Below the pieces are notes generated by a model. The model did not search any database. It was not told the DNA's origin and worked only from the letters and a program-made list of their open reading frames with translations. From assembly GCA_019347575.1 (NCBI GenBank), contig JAHWKY010000025.1, forward strand, positions 1 through 64,000: 64,000 nucleotides of DNA, written 5' to 3'. Each line of letters starts with the position of its first letter. The stretch's first letter is position 1. Origin of the DNA: Actinomycetota bacterium. Lineage in GTDB: Bacteria; Actinomycetota; Nitriliruptoria; Nitriliruptorales; Nitriliruptoraceae. Below are positions 8,920 through 18,168 of the stretch, one piece after another. The position numbers and the translations under genes were made by a program.

Positions 8920-9477
8920 TCAGCTGAAGCTCGGGCTCAGGTGGTCGTAGAGCTCGTCGAGCGCGACCGGCAGCACGCGGGTGGCTCCAACCGTCGAGAT
9001 GAAGTTGGTGTCGGCGGCCCACCGGGGCACCACGTGCAGGTGTAGGTGGTCGACGATGCCGGCACCGCCCGCCTTGCCGAGGTTCATGCCGAGGTTGATG
9101 CCGTCGCAGAAGGTCCGCTCGTGGAGCACCGCTGCGCACCGCCGGCCCAGTTCCCAGACCTCGGTCGAGGTCTCCTGGTCGAGGTCGCCCAGCTCACCCA
9201 CGTGCGCGAACGGGACGACCATGAGGTGGCCGGGGTTGTAGGGGTAAGCGTTGAAGATGACGTACGCGCGCTGGCCCCGGTACAGGATGAGGCTCTCGCG
9301 GTCCCGCTCCTCGCCGCGTCCTGCCAGGACGCAGAAGGGGCAGCCCTCGATGCCCTCGTCGTCACCGGCGATGTAGCCGTACCGCCACGGTGCCCAGAGG
9401 TGCTGCACCGCCTCGGGGGCCATGGCCGCCTGGGCCCGACGGTTCGCGCCGCTGGGTTCGGACCTCGGCTCGATCAC
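8920..9477 (-). CDS. HIT-family nucleotide hydrolase/phosphorylase
   Basis: A 185-residue histidine-triad protein. The active-site triad is HLHLHVVPRW near residue 143. A CPFC pair near residue 47 is the zinc-binding start of this subfamily. In M. tuberculosis the homologue in the same position (Rv2613c) acts on diadenosine tetraphosphate, so Ap4A breakdown is the likely role. GTG start at 9477 shares GTGA with the thrS stop, so it is translated with thrS. Confidence 0.88.
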   Translation of the reverse strand: MIEPRSEPSGANRRAQAAMAPEAVQHLWAPWRYGYIAGDDEGIEGCPFCVLAGRGEERDRESLILYRGQRAYVIFNAYPYNPGHLMVVPFAHVGELGDLDQETSTEVWELGRRCAAVLHERTFCDGINLGMNLGKAGGAGIVDHLHLHVVPRWAADTNFISTVGATRVLPVALDELYDHLSPSFS

Positions 9478-11453
9478 GACGGCGAGCGTCGGCGGTTCTC
9501 GAGGTCGAGCCGCTCGACGAAGTCGTCGACAGGCACGTCCTTGTCCTGCTCGCCGCTGTAGGGACGGATCGCGACCGTGTGGGCGTCCTGCTCGGAGCTG
9601 CCGACGATGACGGTGTACGGGACCTTGGTGGTCTGCGACTTACGGATCTTGTTGCCGAGGGTGTCGTCGGACCCGTCGACCTCGACGCGCAGGCCGATGC
9701 CCCGCAGCAACCCGGCGACCTCGTCCGCGTAGGCGACGAAGTCCGCGGCGACCGCTACGACGTTGACCTGGACCGGCGCGAGCCACATCGGGAAGGCTCC
9801 GTTGAACGACTCGAGCATCACCGCGAAGAAGCGCTCGATCGACCCGAACAGGGCGCGGTGGACCATGAACGGCCGGTGGGGGTCGCCGTCCTCGGCGATG
9901 TAGGTGACATCGAACAGTTCCGGCAGGTTGAAGTCGACCTGGATCGTGGTCAGCTGCCACTCCCGCCCGATCGCGTCGTGGGCATGGATGTCGATCTTGG
10001 GTCCGTAGAAGGCGCCCTCACCCACGTCGATGACGTAGTCGTAGCCCGACGCCTCGGCCGCCTCCTTCAGCGCTTGCTCTCCGTAGGCCCACTGCTCGTT
10101 GGTGCCGATCGACTTGCCCTCGGGGCGGGTCGAGACCGCGACACGGGAGGGCTCGCCCAGGCCGAACGTGCGGTACAGGTCGCGCGCGAAGTGGATGCAC
10201 GCGACGACCTCGTCGACGACCTGATCGTCGCGGCAGAAGATGTGGCTGTCGTCCTGGGTGAAGCCGCGGGCACGCAGCATGCCGTTGACGACCCCGGACT
10301 TCTCGTAGCGGTAGACGGTGCCGAGCTCCGACAACCGCAGCGGCAGCTCACGGTAGGAGCGGGTGCGCGCCTGGTAGGCGAGGATGTGGAAGGGGCAGTT
10401 CATCGGCTTGAGCCGGTAGGCGGTGCCGGATTCGTCGACCTCCATCCCGGGGTACATCAGCTCGCCGTAGTTGCGCAGGTGGCCGCTGGTGTGCCACAGC
10501 TCCTCCTTGGCGATGTGCGGGGTGTAGACCGCCTCGTAGCCTCGGGCGAGCACCTCGTCGCGGATCCAGTCCTCCATCTGCTTGCGCACGATCGCGCCCT
10601 TGGGCAGGAAGATCGCCATCCCGGGACCGATCTCGTCCGGAAAGTGCACCAGCTCCAGCTCCCGACCGAGCTTGCGGTGGTCGCGCTTGCGCGCCTCCTC
10701 GAGACGGTGCAGGTGCTCGTCGAGCGCCTTGCGCGACTCCCAGGCGGTGCCGTAGATGCGCTGGAGCATCGGCTGGTCCTCGCGCCCGCGCCAGTACGCC
10801 CCGGCCGTGCGCAGCAGCTTGAAGGCGGGCACGCGCTCCGAGGACGGGATGTGGGGGCCGCGGCAGAGGTCGACCCACGCCTCGCCACCGTCGGGGCGCA
10901 CGTTGCGGTAGACCGTGAAGGTGACCTCGCCCTCCCGTTCACCGGTGGCGTCCTGCTCGTCACCACCAGCCGCGACCCGCTCGATCACCTCGCGCTTGTA
11001 GGGCTGGTCGTCGAACAGCGCGAGTGCCTCGTCCTGTGACAGCTCCTCGCGGATGAAGGACTGGCGCTCCTTCATGAGCTCGGTCATCCGGGCCTCGATA
11101 CGTTCGAGGTCCTCCGGCGTGAACGGCTGGTCCACGTCGAAGTCGTAGTAGAAACCGTCTTCGACCGGTGGTCCGATCGCCCACTTCGTCCCCGGGTAGA
11201 GGTCGGTGACCGCCTGCGCCATCAGGTGAGCGACCGAGTGGCGCAGGATCGCGCGGCCCGCCCCGGTGTCCGCGGGGATCGGCTCGATCGATGCCCCGTC
11301 GGGGACGGGGCGGTCGAGGTCCCACTCCTCGCCGTTCACGCGCGCCGCGACGATCTGTCCGCCGACGGCGTCGAGCGCCTTGAGCGCCTGGATCGCGGTC
11401 GCGCCGTCATCGAGCTCCACGGCGCTGTCGCCGTGCTTGACGGTGATGCTCAC
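9474..11453 (-). CDS. thrS: Threonine-tRNA ligase
   Basis: A 659-residue class II synthetase charging tRNA-Thr. Order: TGS domain (residues 1-60), editing domain with HSVAHLMAQAV and the SAD region, catalytic core with MNCPFH, RARGFTQDDSHIFC and the motif 3 region HRALFGSIERFF, and anticodon-binding domain ending DDFVERLDLENRRRSPS. The GTG start at 11453 follows GGAG by 7 bases. Length is normal. No T-box leader is seen upstream. Confidence 0.95.
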   Translation of the reverse strand: MSITVKHGDSAVELDDGATAIQALKALDAVGGQIVAARVNGEEWDLDRPVPDGASIEPIPADTGAGRAILRHSVAHLMAQAVTDLYPGTKWAIGPPVEDGFYYDFDVDQPFTPEDLERIEARMTELMKERQSFIREELSQDEALALFDDQPYKREVIERVAAGGDEQDATGEREGEVTFTVYRNVRPDGGEAWVDLCRGPHIPSSERVPAFKLLRTAGAYWRGREDQPMLQRIYGTAWESRKALDEHLHRLEEARKRDHRKLGRELELVHFPDEIGPGMAIFLPKGAIVRKQMEDWIRDEVLARGYEAVYTPHIAKEELWHTSGHLRNYGELMYPGMEVDESGTAYRLKPMNCPFHILAYQARTRSYRELPLRLSELGTVYRYEKSGVVNGMLRARGFTQDDSHIFCRDDQVVDEVVACIHFARDLYRTFGLGEPSRVAVSTRPEGKSIGTNEQWAYGEQALKEAAEASGYDYVIDVGEGAFYGPKIDIHAHDAIGREWQLTTIQVDFNLPELFDVTYIAEDGDPHRPFMVHRALFGSIERFFAVMLESFNGAFPMWLAPVQVNVVAVAADFVAYADEVAGLLRGIGLRVEVDGSDDTLGNKIRKSQTTKVPYTVIVGSSEQDAHTVAIRPYSGEQDKDVPVDDFVERLDLENRRRSPS

Positions 11454-11542
11454 GGCTGCGCTCCTGGTGCGTAGGGGTCGGCAGGGTACTGCGGGCCGCC
11501 GTCCACCCTCGACCTGCTCTCACGTGGGGCGCGCGCTCGAAC

Positions 11543-12859
11543 TCAACCGTCGAGAGCGTCGCGCCACGCTCCCCGGAGCTCGAGGACGCCCATCCCGAAG
11601 ACCTCGCGTGCTGCTCGGTCGACGTGCCACGCCTCGGTCCCCGGCTCGCCGACCGCTCCTCGGCCCAGTGCCCGGTAGAACTCGGCCACCTGCTCGTCGG
11701 AGTAGGTCGACACCAGCCAATCGATGAACGCGAAGGCGGTCTGGTAGCTGAGGAAGATGCGGTCGCGGCCCCCGGTCGTGAACTGGCTGTCGTCGGGGAG
11801 TCGGTCGTCGAACCCGCCCCTGCCGATCAGGCCCTGGAGCAGGCCCAGCCCGGTCGTGGATCGCTGCTCCCCGAGCCGCTGTGCGATGCCCTCCTCGACC
11901 CAGGCGGGGACGAACGGGCCCGAGGACGGACGCGTGGCCACGTGCAGCAGCTCGTGGGCCAGGATGAGTTGGCGGGTCTCGCTGGAGCGGTTGAGGAAGC
12001 GGGGAGGGTTGACCACGATGCGTGCACCGGTCAGCTCGAACTCGCCCAGCTCACCGACGGGGGTCGAGATCGCGAACGCGACGAAGCTCGACAGGTCGAA
12101 GGTCACGTGGAGCAGCTCGGCCAGCTCCTCCTCGTCGCGCGGGATGATCACCGGCACGCGCTCCGACCACGGCAGCGGCCAGCGTTCGATGACCTGTTGG
12201 AGCGCGGCCCTCGCCTCGGCGAGCACGGCGTCCACCGAAGGCGTGTCGGGGTGGTGCAGAGCGATGATCGGCCCCTCTCCGGACACGACCACCGGTCCGT
12301 GATCCCACAGGTGATCGACGCTGACCAGGCCCAGCGGCTCGGCATCACGATCGCCCGCGAAGCGCCAGGCACCGTCGGTCCGGACCGCGGTGAGGAACAG
12401 GTCCTCGGTGGCCGGCCCGGAGCTGTCGAAGTCTCGTAGCGCGTGCTCCTCACGGACGTAGACCACGACCGCGTCGCCCCCGTACGCCTCGCGGACCGAT
12501 GCGGTCGCCAGGTCCGGGAGGGAGTCGTCCAGCTCGAGTGCGTAGTGCGACAGGGGCACCTCGCGCAGGTTCGCCGCACGATCCAGCCAGCGTCGGCCGA
12601 ACGCGGAGCCCGGGTCGTGCAGGTGGGGGCGGATGCGCTCGGGGTCCGCGGCGAGGAAGGCGGCCGCGACCTCGTCGAGCACCGCCTGCAGACCCGTCAG
12701 GTCCGATGGCTCGGCCGCCGGCGGCGTGACCGCATCGACCGCGGACAGCGGGAGCGCTGCCCGCGAGGTGTCATCGCCGGCGACGGGGAGGACCGCAGGC
12801 TCGGCACAGCCGGAGGTGGCCGTCGCGACGACGGCCAGACCCACCAGCAGACGTCGCAC
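11543..12859 (-). CDS. Lipoprotein gluzincin metalloprotease, peptidase MA-like
   Basis: A 438-residue putative surface zinc protease. The GTG at 12859 has a GGAGGAG box 7 bases upstream and gives a lipoprotein signal ending SGCAEP; a further six codons upstream are open. An accessory alpha/beta region (residues ~40-200) is followed by a catalytic domain with HELLH (in LILAHELLHVATRP) and the later glutamate in WVEEGIAQRLGE. This arrangement is that of the MA-like gluzincins. The substrate is unknown. Divergent from the small membrane gene at 12913. Confidence 0.78.
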   Translation of the reverse strand: MRRLLVGLAVVATATSGCAEPAVLPVAGDDTSRAALPLSAVDAVTPPAAEPSDLTGLQAVLDEVAAAFLAADPERIRPHLHDPGSAFGRRWLDRAANLREVPLSHYALELDDSLPDLATASVREAYGGDAVVVYVREEHALRDFDSSGPATEDLFLTAVRTDGAWRFAGDRDAEPLGLVSVDHLWDHGPVVVSGEGPIIALHHPDTPSVDAVLAEARAALQQVIERWPLPWSERVPVIIPRDEEELAELLHVTFDLSSFVAFAISTPVGELGEFELTGARIVVNPPRFLNRSSETRQLILAHELLHVATRPSSGPFVPAWVEEGIAQRLGEQRSTTGLGLLQGLIGRGGFDDRLPDDSQFTTGGRDRIFLSYQTAFAFIDWLVSTYSDEQVAEFYRALGRGAVGEPGTEAWHVDRAAREVFGMGVLELRGAWRDALDG

Positions 12860-12912
12860 CGCTGCTCCTCCGGTCAAGGCGCCTATGGTTCCACGCGGAT
12901 GGGAGGTCCGCG

Positions 12913-13293
12913 ATGAGCCCCCGGGGGATCACGGCCCTGATCGCGCTCGGCCGCGCAGCGATCGGCGCCACGCTGCTCGCCGCACCCCAGCAGTCAGGGA
13001 AGGGGTGGCTCGGCGACGTGGCGGATGATCCGCGGGCCCAGGCTGCCCTGCGCGGACTCGGGGCACGCGACCTCGCGATCGGCATCGGCACCCTGCTCTC
13101 GCTCACGCGGGGACGACGTCCCGACCGCTGGATCGAAGCCGGGATCATCGCCGACGGAGCCGACGCGTTCGCCGCCGTGATGGCGCGCGACCGCCTGGCG
13201 CGGACCTCGCTGGTGACCACGATCGCGGTGGCGGGCGGCGCGGCGTTGCTGGGCCTGTACACCAGGTTCGCCTCGGTGGGCCCCACGGAGTGA
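12913..13293 (+). CDS. Small membrane protein of unknown function
   Basis: A 126-residue protein with hydrophobic segments near residues 5-25, 52-65 and 100-118, and the stretch GLGARDLAIGIGTLL, which resembles the small DUF4267-type membrane proteins. I cannot assign a function. GGAGGT lies 5 bases before the ATG at 12913. It reads divergently from the metalloprotease gene, 53 bases away, and is followed by tRNA-Val. Confidence 0.65.
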   Translation: MSPRGITALIALGRAAIGATLLAAPQQSGKGWLGDVADDPRAQAALRGLGARDLAIGIGTLLSLTRGRRPDRWIEAGIIADGADAFAAVMARDRLARTSLVTTIAVAGGAALLGLYTRFASVGPTE

Positions 13294-13352
13294 GCGGCCC
13301 CGTACGGCGACGGGAGCGCGTGCAGGAGGCTGGTAGCCTCGGAACTCGCCCA

Positions 13353-13430
13353 GGGCGCGTAGCTCAGTCTGGGACGAGCGCTCCGTTCACACCGGAGAGG
13401 TCGGCGGTTCGAACCCGTCCGCGCCCACCA
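13353..13430 (+). tRNA. tRNA-Val (anticodon CAC)
   Basis: The cloverleaf is complete. Acceptor arms are GGGCGCG and CGCGCCC. The D arm is GCTC...GAGC. The anticodon stem CTCCG/CGGAG closes the loop TTCACAC with anticodon CAC at 13388-13390. The T arm is GGCGG/CCGTC around TTCGAAC. The mature tRNA ends at 13427 and CCA is encoded at 13428-13430. A TAGCCT box ~16 bases upstream may be its -10. Confidence 0.93.
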
Positions 13431-13450
13431 CGATCGATGTCGGCGCGCCG

Positions 13451-14596
13451 GTGACGCTCGACGCCCCACCACTGCCTCGTCGCGAGTTGTCGGCGCCTGT
13501 GCGCACGGCGCTAGTGCTCGCGTTGCTGTACCTCTTCCTCGTCGGTGTCTCGCTGCTCGAGAGCGGTATCAAGCACCTCGGCGCGGGGTTCCAGGAGGGT
13601 CTCCTCGAGAGCGTCACCAACCCGCTGGCCGGGCTGTTCGCGGGCGTGCTCGCCACCGTGCTCGTGCAATCGTCATCGGTGTCGACCGCCACGATCGTGG
13701 GCCTAGTGGGGTCGGGGACGCTCACCGTCGAGGCTGCCATCCCGATGATCATGGGCGCCAACATCGGCACCACGATCACGAACACGTTGGCGTCGCTGGG
13801 CTCGATCCGTCGCAGCGACGAGTTCAGACGCGCCTTCGCCGGCGCCACGATGCACGACTTCTTCAACCTCATCGCGGTCGCCCTGTTCCTCCCCTTGGAA
13901 CTGGTCACGGGGTTCCTGTCGAGATCGGCCGAGGCGATCGCGGATCTGCTGGGCCGCAGCAGCGTGACGGGTGCCGAGGCGAGCAGCCCGGTGAAGGAGG
14001 CCGTGAAGCTGCCGTCCGAGGCGATCGTCTCGGCGATCGACGGCATCGGGCTCGCGACGGCCGTCGCCGGCGTCGTCATCCTCACCGTCGGCCTCGGCTT
14101 CATCTTCCTGGCCCTGACCTACATCACGCGCAACATGCGTCAGCTCATCGCCGGGCGCATCGAGCGGACGATGAACCGGCTCATCGGCAAGGGCGGCGGG
14201 TTCGCCGGCATCGTCATCGGGATGCTCGTCACGATCGCGGTCCAGTCGTCGAGCATCACCACGTCCATCCTGGTGCCCATGGTGGCGGCGGGCGTGCTGA
14301 CACTCCCCAACGCGTACCCGGTGACACTGGGTGCCAACGTGGGAACGACGGTCACGGCGCTGCTGGCGTCACTCGCCGTCGAGCTGCCGGCCGGACTCGT
14401 GATCGCCCTCGTCCACACGCTCTTCAACGTCGCCGGGATCGCGCTGCTGTACCCCCTCCCGGGGGTCCGGCTCATCCCCGTCCGGCTCGCCGAGGGTCTG
14501 GCCGAGATGGCGGTCCGCAACCGGTCGATGGTGGTCGCCTACGTCCTGGGCACGTTCGTACTCGTCCCGATGGCTGGCATAGTCATCCTGCGTTGA
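13451..14596 (+). CDS. Na+/phosphate cotransporter family protein (NptA-like)
   Basis: A 381-residue membrane transporter with the internal repeat of the Na/Pi cotransporter family. The first half has VLVQSSSVSTATIVG and MGANIGTTITNT; the second has AVQSSSITTSILVP and LGANVGTTVTAL. About eight membrane helices. It should import phosphate with sodium. The PhoU-domain protein begins 10 bases later, a known pairing and often a fusion. The GTG at 13451 lacks a clear ribosome site, so the true start may lie a few codons downstream. Confidence 0.88.
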   Translation: MTLDAPPLPRRELSAPVRTALVLALLYLFLVGVSLLESGIKHLGAGFQEGLLESVTNPLAGLFAGVLATVLVQSSSVSTATIVGLVGSGTLTVEAAIPMIMGANIGTTITNTLASLGSIRRSDEFRRAFAGATMHDFFNLIAVALFLPLELVTGFLSRSAEAIADLLGRSSVTGAEASSPVKEAVKLPSEAIVSAIDGIGLATAVAGVVILTVGLGFIFLALTYITRNMRQLIAGRIERTMNRLIGKGGGFAGIVIGMLVTIAVQSSSITTSILVPMVAAGVLTLPNAYPVTLGANVGTTVTALLASLAVELPAGLVIALVHTLFNVAGIALLYPLPGVRLIPVRLAEGLAEMAVRNRSMVVAYVLGTFVLVPMAGIVILR

Positions 14597-14606
14597 GGAG
14601 GTTGCC

Positions 14607-15278
14607 GTGGTCTTCCGGTTGTTCAGGGGCGGAGGCGAGGAGCAGCTCGAGCTGATCGAGCGCCAGATCCAGCAGATGCTCGCCAACGATCGTCACAGCT
14701 TCGACCTGGCCGTGTCGGCGCTCCTCGGCGGCGCCGATCCCGAGGTCGTGGGACCCGACCTGCTCGAGACCGACCGCGAGGTGAACGAGCTGGAGCGCGA
14801 GATCCGGCGCGAGCTCGTCGTGCACGCCAGCGTCCACGGGAAGGTGGACGTGCCCGCGATCCTCGCGTACATGAGCGTGGTGAAGGACATCGAGCGCATC
14901 GGCGATTACGCCAAGAACATCTTCGACCTCGCCGCGCTCGAGGTCGATCTGAGCGAGGCTCCGGACCGCGAGGAGCTCCACCTCCTCGCGCGTCGTGCCT
15001 CGCAGCTCATCACGACCGCCGGGGAGGTGTTCAACGCGCGTGACCGTGACGCGGCTGAGGCGCTGATCTCGGAGGGCGACATCTTGCTCGACGACTTCGA
15101 CGACCTCGTCGCCGAGCTCGTCGGGAGCGATCAGGTCGCGCGGGAGGCGGTGCCTCGCGCGCTGTTCTACCGCCACCTCAAGCGCATCGTCGCACACCTG
15201 ATGAACCTGCTATCGGCGGTCGTCATGCCGGTGGACAGGATCGACTACTTCGACGAGGACCAGTCGACGCGTGACTAG
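14607..15278 (+). CDS. PhoU-domain protein
   Basis: A 223-residue all-helical protein of the PhoU type. The repeated family pattern is seen in ETDREVNELEREIRRELV...YMSVVKDIERIGDYAKNIFDLA and again near RALFYRHLKRIVAHLMNLL. GAGGAGG precedes the GTG at 14607. It most likely regulates the adjacent Na/Pi transporter. Its TAG stop lies in a CTAG that also provides the stop of the converging anti-sigma gene, so the two genes share three bases. Confidence 0.85.
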   Translation: MVFRLFRGGGEEQLELIERQIQQMLANDRHSFDLAVSALLGGADPEVVGPDLLETDREVNELEREIRRELVVHASVHGKVDVPAILAYMSVVKDIERIGDYAKNIFDLAALEVDLSEAPDREELHLLARRASQLITTAGEVFNARDRDAAEALISEGDILLDDFDDLVAELVGSDQVAREAVPRALFYRHLKRIVAHLMNLLSAVVMPVDRIDYFDEDQSTRD

Positions 15279-16003
15279 TCGGCGGCGACCGTGACCAGGC
15301 GATCGCCTGCAGGCAGGCCGCGGGTCAACGGGACCGTCTCCATCGAGATGACGATCTTGCTCACGTCGCGTGCAGGTACCACCAGCGCCAGCCGCCCATC
15401 GCGGTACGCGCCGGGGGGCACGATGTCCTCGTCGAGGGCGGAGCCATCGGGGCGGATGGACCACACGAGGAGCAGTTCGTCGAGCCCCGGGGCCGTGAGG
15501 CCGTGCACGGCCAGCGCGATCTCGTTGCCGCTGCGGGCCGCAGCTGCTCCGACCTCGTCCCCGACCTCGACCTCGAGCGGATCGCCCTCGGACAGTATCC
15601 GGATGACCTCGTTGCGACTAGTCGCCAGCGTCTCCAGGATCGAGTTCACCCGGCGCAGGTGCAGGTTCCAGAAGAGCAGTCCGACCATCACCACCAGCAC
15701 GACCAGCGCGACCGAGGCCCTGACACCCGTTCGATGCCAGGGACGCGGCCGTGTGCGCTCCACGGCATCGGTCTCCTCGGCGACCTCGAGCATCGTCGCA
15801 GCCCGCTGCCGCTCCTCGCGCTCGACCTGGGAGAGCTCGTCCGCCAGTCGGCGGAGCTCGGCCACGTGGGAGCGGCACCTGCGGCAGCCGACCAGGTGGG
15901 TGCGGAACTCGGAGGAGTCGTGCTGGTCAAGCCCACCGAGGACGTGCCCCACGGCGAGGGCCTCGTAGCGATCGTGGCGTTCGCTGGACACGTTCCGGAG
16001 CAT
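15275..16003 (-). CDS. Anti-sigma factor with zinc-finger N-terminus (RskA-like)
   Basis: A 242-residue membrane protein. N-terminal zinc-binding anti-sigma domain with H-x3-C-x2-C (THLVGCRRC), then a single membrane helix (ASVALVVLVVMVGLLFWNL), then an extracytoplasmic beta-rich RskA-like domain (RSGNEIALAVHGL, LVVPARDVSKIVISME). It should hold an ECF sigma factor at the membrane. No sigma gene is adjacent: upstream is the Lgt-like gene 20 bases away, so its partner must lie elsewhere. Start ATG 16003 chosen by domain limits; a GTG four codons in is possible. Confidence 0.8.
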   Translation of the reverse strand: MLRNVSSERHDRYEALAVGHVLGGLDQHDSSEFRTHLVGCRRCRSHVAELRRLADELSQVEREERQRAATMLEVAEETDAVERTRPRPWHRTGVRASVALVVLVVMVGLLFWNLHLRRVNSILETLATSRNEVIRILSEGDPLEVEVGDEVGAAAARSGNEIALAVHGLTAPGLDELLLVWSIRPDGSALDEDIVPPGAYRDGRLALVVPARDVSKIVISMETVPLTRGLPAGDRLVTVAAD

Positions 16004-16023
16004 ACGCCCGCACAGCGGCCCGG

Positions 16024-17025
16024 TCAGCCGCCCTGGTCGGGGGGCTGGTCCACCTCGCCGCTCGCGTCGGCGTCGGGCCCGACCGGCGCCACCGTCCCCC
16101 TCCACGGGTGGTCGAAGTCGGGCGGGTCCCAGGCCCACGGTCGCTCGTCCCAGGGCCGGCGGTTGGCCAGCCACCCGGTGAGCGCGAGCGCCGCTGCCAC
16201 GAGCGCCCACTGCGAACCGGTGAGGCCCAGGATGCGCTGGTCCTCGCGCACGAAGTCGGTCAGGAACCGGAACAGCCCGTACCAGTAGATGTAGAGCATC
16301 ACGAAGAAGCCGTCCCACCTCGGCTTGCGCTCGGCCCACAGCATGAGCAGCAGCAGCGCGGCCACCGCGACGAAGTCGTACAGAGCGGTCTGGTGGACCG
16401 CGATGTCGAAGCAGCCCTGCGTCGGGGGGTCGATCACCCCGGAACGGACCGCGTCGAGCGGGTAGGAGTCGGGCGCGACGCTGCCGAACGTGTTCGTCGC
16501 GCGGACCCACAGGTTCGAGGTGCAGCGCCAGGCGAGGGGGAAGTCCCCGGCCGGGTCCCCGATGTGGTCGCCGATGACGAGGTCCCCGAGCCGTCCGATC
16601 AGCAGACCGAGCGCGACACCGGGAGCCACGGAGTCGAACAGCTGGAAGAAGCGCCAGCGCCTGCGGACGATCATCGGCAGCGCGAGCAGGATGGCTCCCG
16701 CCAGGCCTCCGAGGAACGTCAGGCCGCCCTCCCAGACGGCGAACACGCGCAGCGGGTCGTCGGTGTACTCGCCTGCGTGGGTGATCACCCAGAACAGGCG
16801 CGAGCCGATGACCGCCCCGATGGCACCGCGGACGAGCAGGTCCTGCAGCTGTTCGCGGAGGTCGGGCACCTCGAAGTGGGCGACCCCGCGCTTCTCGGCT
16901 CGTCGCATCATCAGGACCGCACCCAGGAGGAACCCGACGGCGATCCCGACGCCGTGCGGCGACAGCGCCACGTCGCCGAAGATCGGGATGCGCTCGAGTA
17001 TGGGGAAGCTGATGGCGGCGAGCAT
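16024..17025 (-). CDS. Divergent prolipoprotein diacylglyceryl transferase (Lgt-like)
   Basis: A 333-residue polytopic membrane protein clearly related to Lgt, which attaches diacylglycerol to lipoprotein cysteines. WEGGLTFLGG aligns with the WxGGxSFHGG block and GRLGDLVIGDHIG with the GRxGNFxNGE signature. The histidine of HGG (H103 in E. coli) is leucine, and the asparagine after GRLG (N146) is aspartate. Both are reported to be needed for activity in E. coli, so this may be a paralogue with altered function. A hydrophilic tail (WDERPWAWDPPDF...) extends the C-terminus. It lies in a row M23 protease - Lgt-like - anti-sigma factor. Confidence 0.8.
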   Translation of the reverse strand: MLAAISFPILERIPIFGDVALSPHGVGIAVGFLLGAVLMMRRAEKRGVAHFEVPDLREQLQDLLVRGAIGAVIGSRLFWVITHAGEYTDDPLRVFAVWEGGLTFLGGLAGAILLALPMIVRRRWRFFQLFDSVAPGVALGLLIGRLGDLVIGDHIGDPAGDFPLAWRCTSNLWVRATNTFGSVAPDSYPLDAVRSGVIDPPTQGCFDIAVHQTALYDFVAVAALLLLMLWAERKPRWDGFFVMLYIYWYGLFRFLTDFVREDQRILGLTGSQWALVAAALALTGWLANRRPWDERPWAWDPPDFDHPWRGTVAPVGPDADASGEVDQPPDQGG

Positions 17026-17043
17026 CGGGGACCTCGGGGGAGC

Positions 17044-18168
17044 TCAGCAGGACGGTGGGAGGAACTGGAGGGGATCCACGGCAGCGCCGTTGACGCGGGT
17101 CTCGAAGTGCAGGTGCGACCCGGTGGACGACCCGGTCGAACCGACGTCGCCGACCTGCTGGGCCCGGATCACCGTCTGGCCCTCGGTCACGACGAGGCGG
17201 CTCTGATGAGCGTAGGCGCTCACCACCCCATCCCCATGATCGATGAGCACCATCTGCCCGTAGCCCCCGTGCCACCCCGCGAAGATGACCACACCGTCCT
17301 TCACGGCGCCGATGGGCTGGCCCGTCTCGCCGTCGATGTCGAGACCCTCGTGCATCCGGCCCCAGCGGCGTCCGAACCCGGAGGTCACGCGGTCGCAGCG
17401 AGGCCACACGTAGCCCGATGTGCTCGGAACGATCGAGGTGACCGGCTTCTGGCGCTCCGCGATGAGCCGCTTGAGACCCTCGACCGCATCCTCGAGGTTG
17501 TCCATCGACTCCTCGAGTCCGGCCACCTCGGCGCGGGCGGCTGCCAGCTCGAGCTGACGCTGCTGACGCATCTGGGCCACCTGTGCGAGCAGCTGCTTGT
17601 GCTCGAGGCGCATGCGCTCGAGCCGTGCCAGCTCGGCATCGTGGCGGTCCTGCTGCCCCGCGAGCGCGATCCGCGCGTTGCTGACCTGCTCGAGCCTCGC
17701 CTGGTCCGTGCCGGTGACGACGCGCACGAACTCGCTGCGCTCGAGAGCTGCCTGGATGTCGCCGGCGGTGAGCAGCACCTCGAACGGCAGCGAGGTCCCG
17801 TGCTTGTACATATCTGCGGCGCGGAGTCCGAACGCCTCGTGCACCCCCTCGACCTCGGCGGCGAGCTCGGCCAGGAGGCGCTCGCTCTCGACGACACGGT
17901 GGCGCTGCCGCTCGATCGCCGCTGCCGCCTGGTTCACCGCGGCCTCGACCTCGGCGAGGCGCGCATCCGCCTCGGCGAGCCGCGCTGACGCCTCTGCCTC
18001 GACGCCCTCAGCAGTCCGTATCTGCTCCGCGACCGCGTCGATCCGCCGCTGCGCGTCGCTGAGCGCCGCCTCCTCGGCGGTCTGGGCGCGGGCAGGCATC
18101 AGCGCCCCGGCAGCGAACAGCGTCACAGCCGCCAGGAGGAAGATCCAGGAGGGACGAACGCGGCCCAC
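17044..18168 (-). CDS. Secreted M23 peptidase with coiled coil (EnvC-like)
   Basis: A 374-residue exported protein. A signal peptide (IFLLAAVTLFAAGALMPARAQ) is followed by a long coiled coil (residues ~30-250) and a C-terminal LytM/M23 domain. Zinc ligands are in RMHEGLDID and the HLHFE motif. It would cleave peptidoglycan peptides or activate another hydrolase, as EnvC-type proteins do in division. The gene is divergent from the VanW gene over a 140-base gap and 18 bases ahead of the Lgt-like gene. Confidence 0.87.
   Translation of the reverse strand: MGRVRPSWIFLLAAVTLFAAGALMPARAQTAEEAALSDAQRRIDAVAEQIRTAEGVEAEASARLAEADARLAEVEAAVNQAAAAIERQRHRVVESERLLAELAAEVEGVHEAFGLRAADMYKHGTSLPFEVLLTAGDIQAALERSEFVRVVTGTDQARLEQVSNARIALAGQQDRHDAELARLERMRLEHKQLLAQVAQMRQQRQLELAAARAEVAGLEESMDNLEDAVEGLKRLIAERQKPVTSIVPSTSGYVWPRCDRVTSGFGRRWGRMHEGLDIDGETGQPIGAVKDGVVIFAGWHGGYGQMVLIDHGDGVVSAYAHQSRLVVTEGQTVIRAQQVGDVGSTGSSTGSHLHFETRVNGAAVDPLQFLPPSC

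Noticed and set aside
13301-13330. GTACGG near 13303 resembling the -10 of the shared element
   Set aside because: No GTTACG/GTAACG at the 22-base distance and no minus-strand start nearby.
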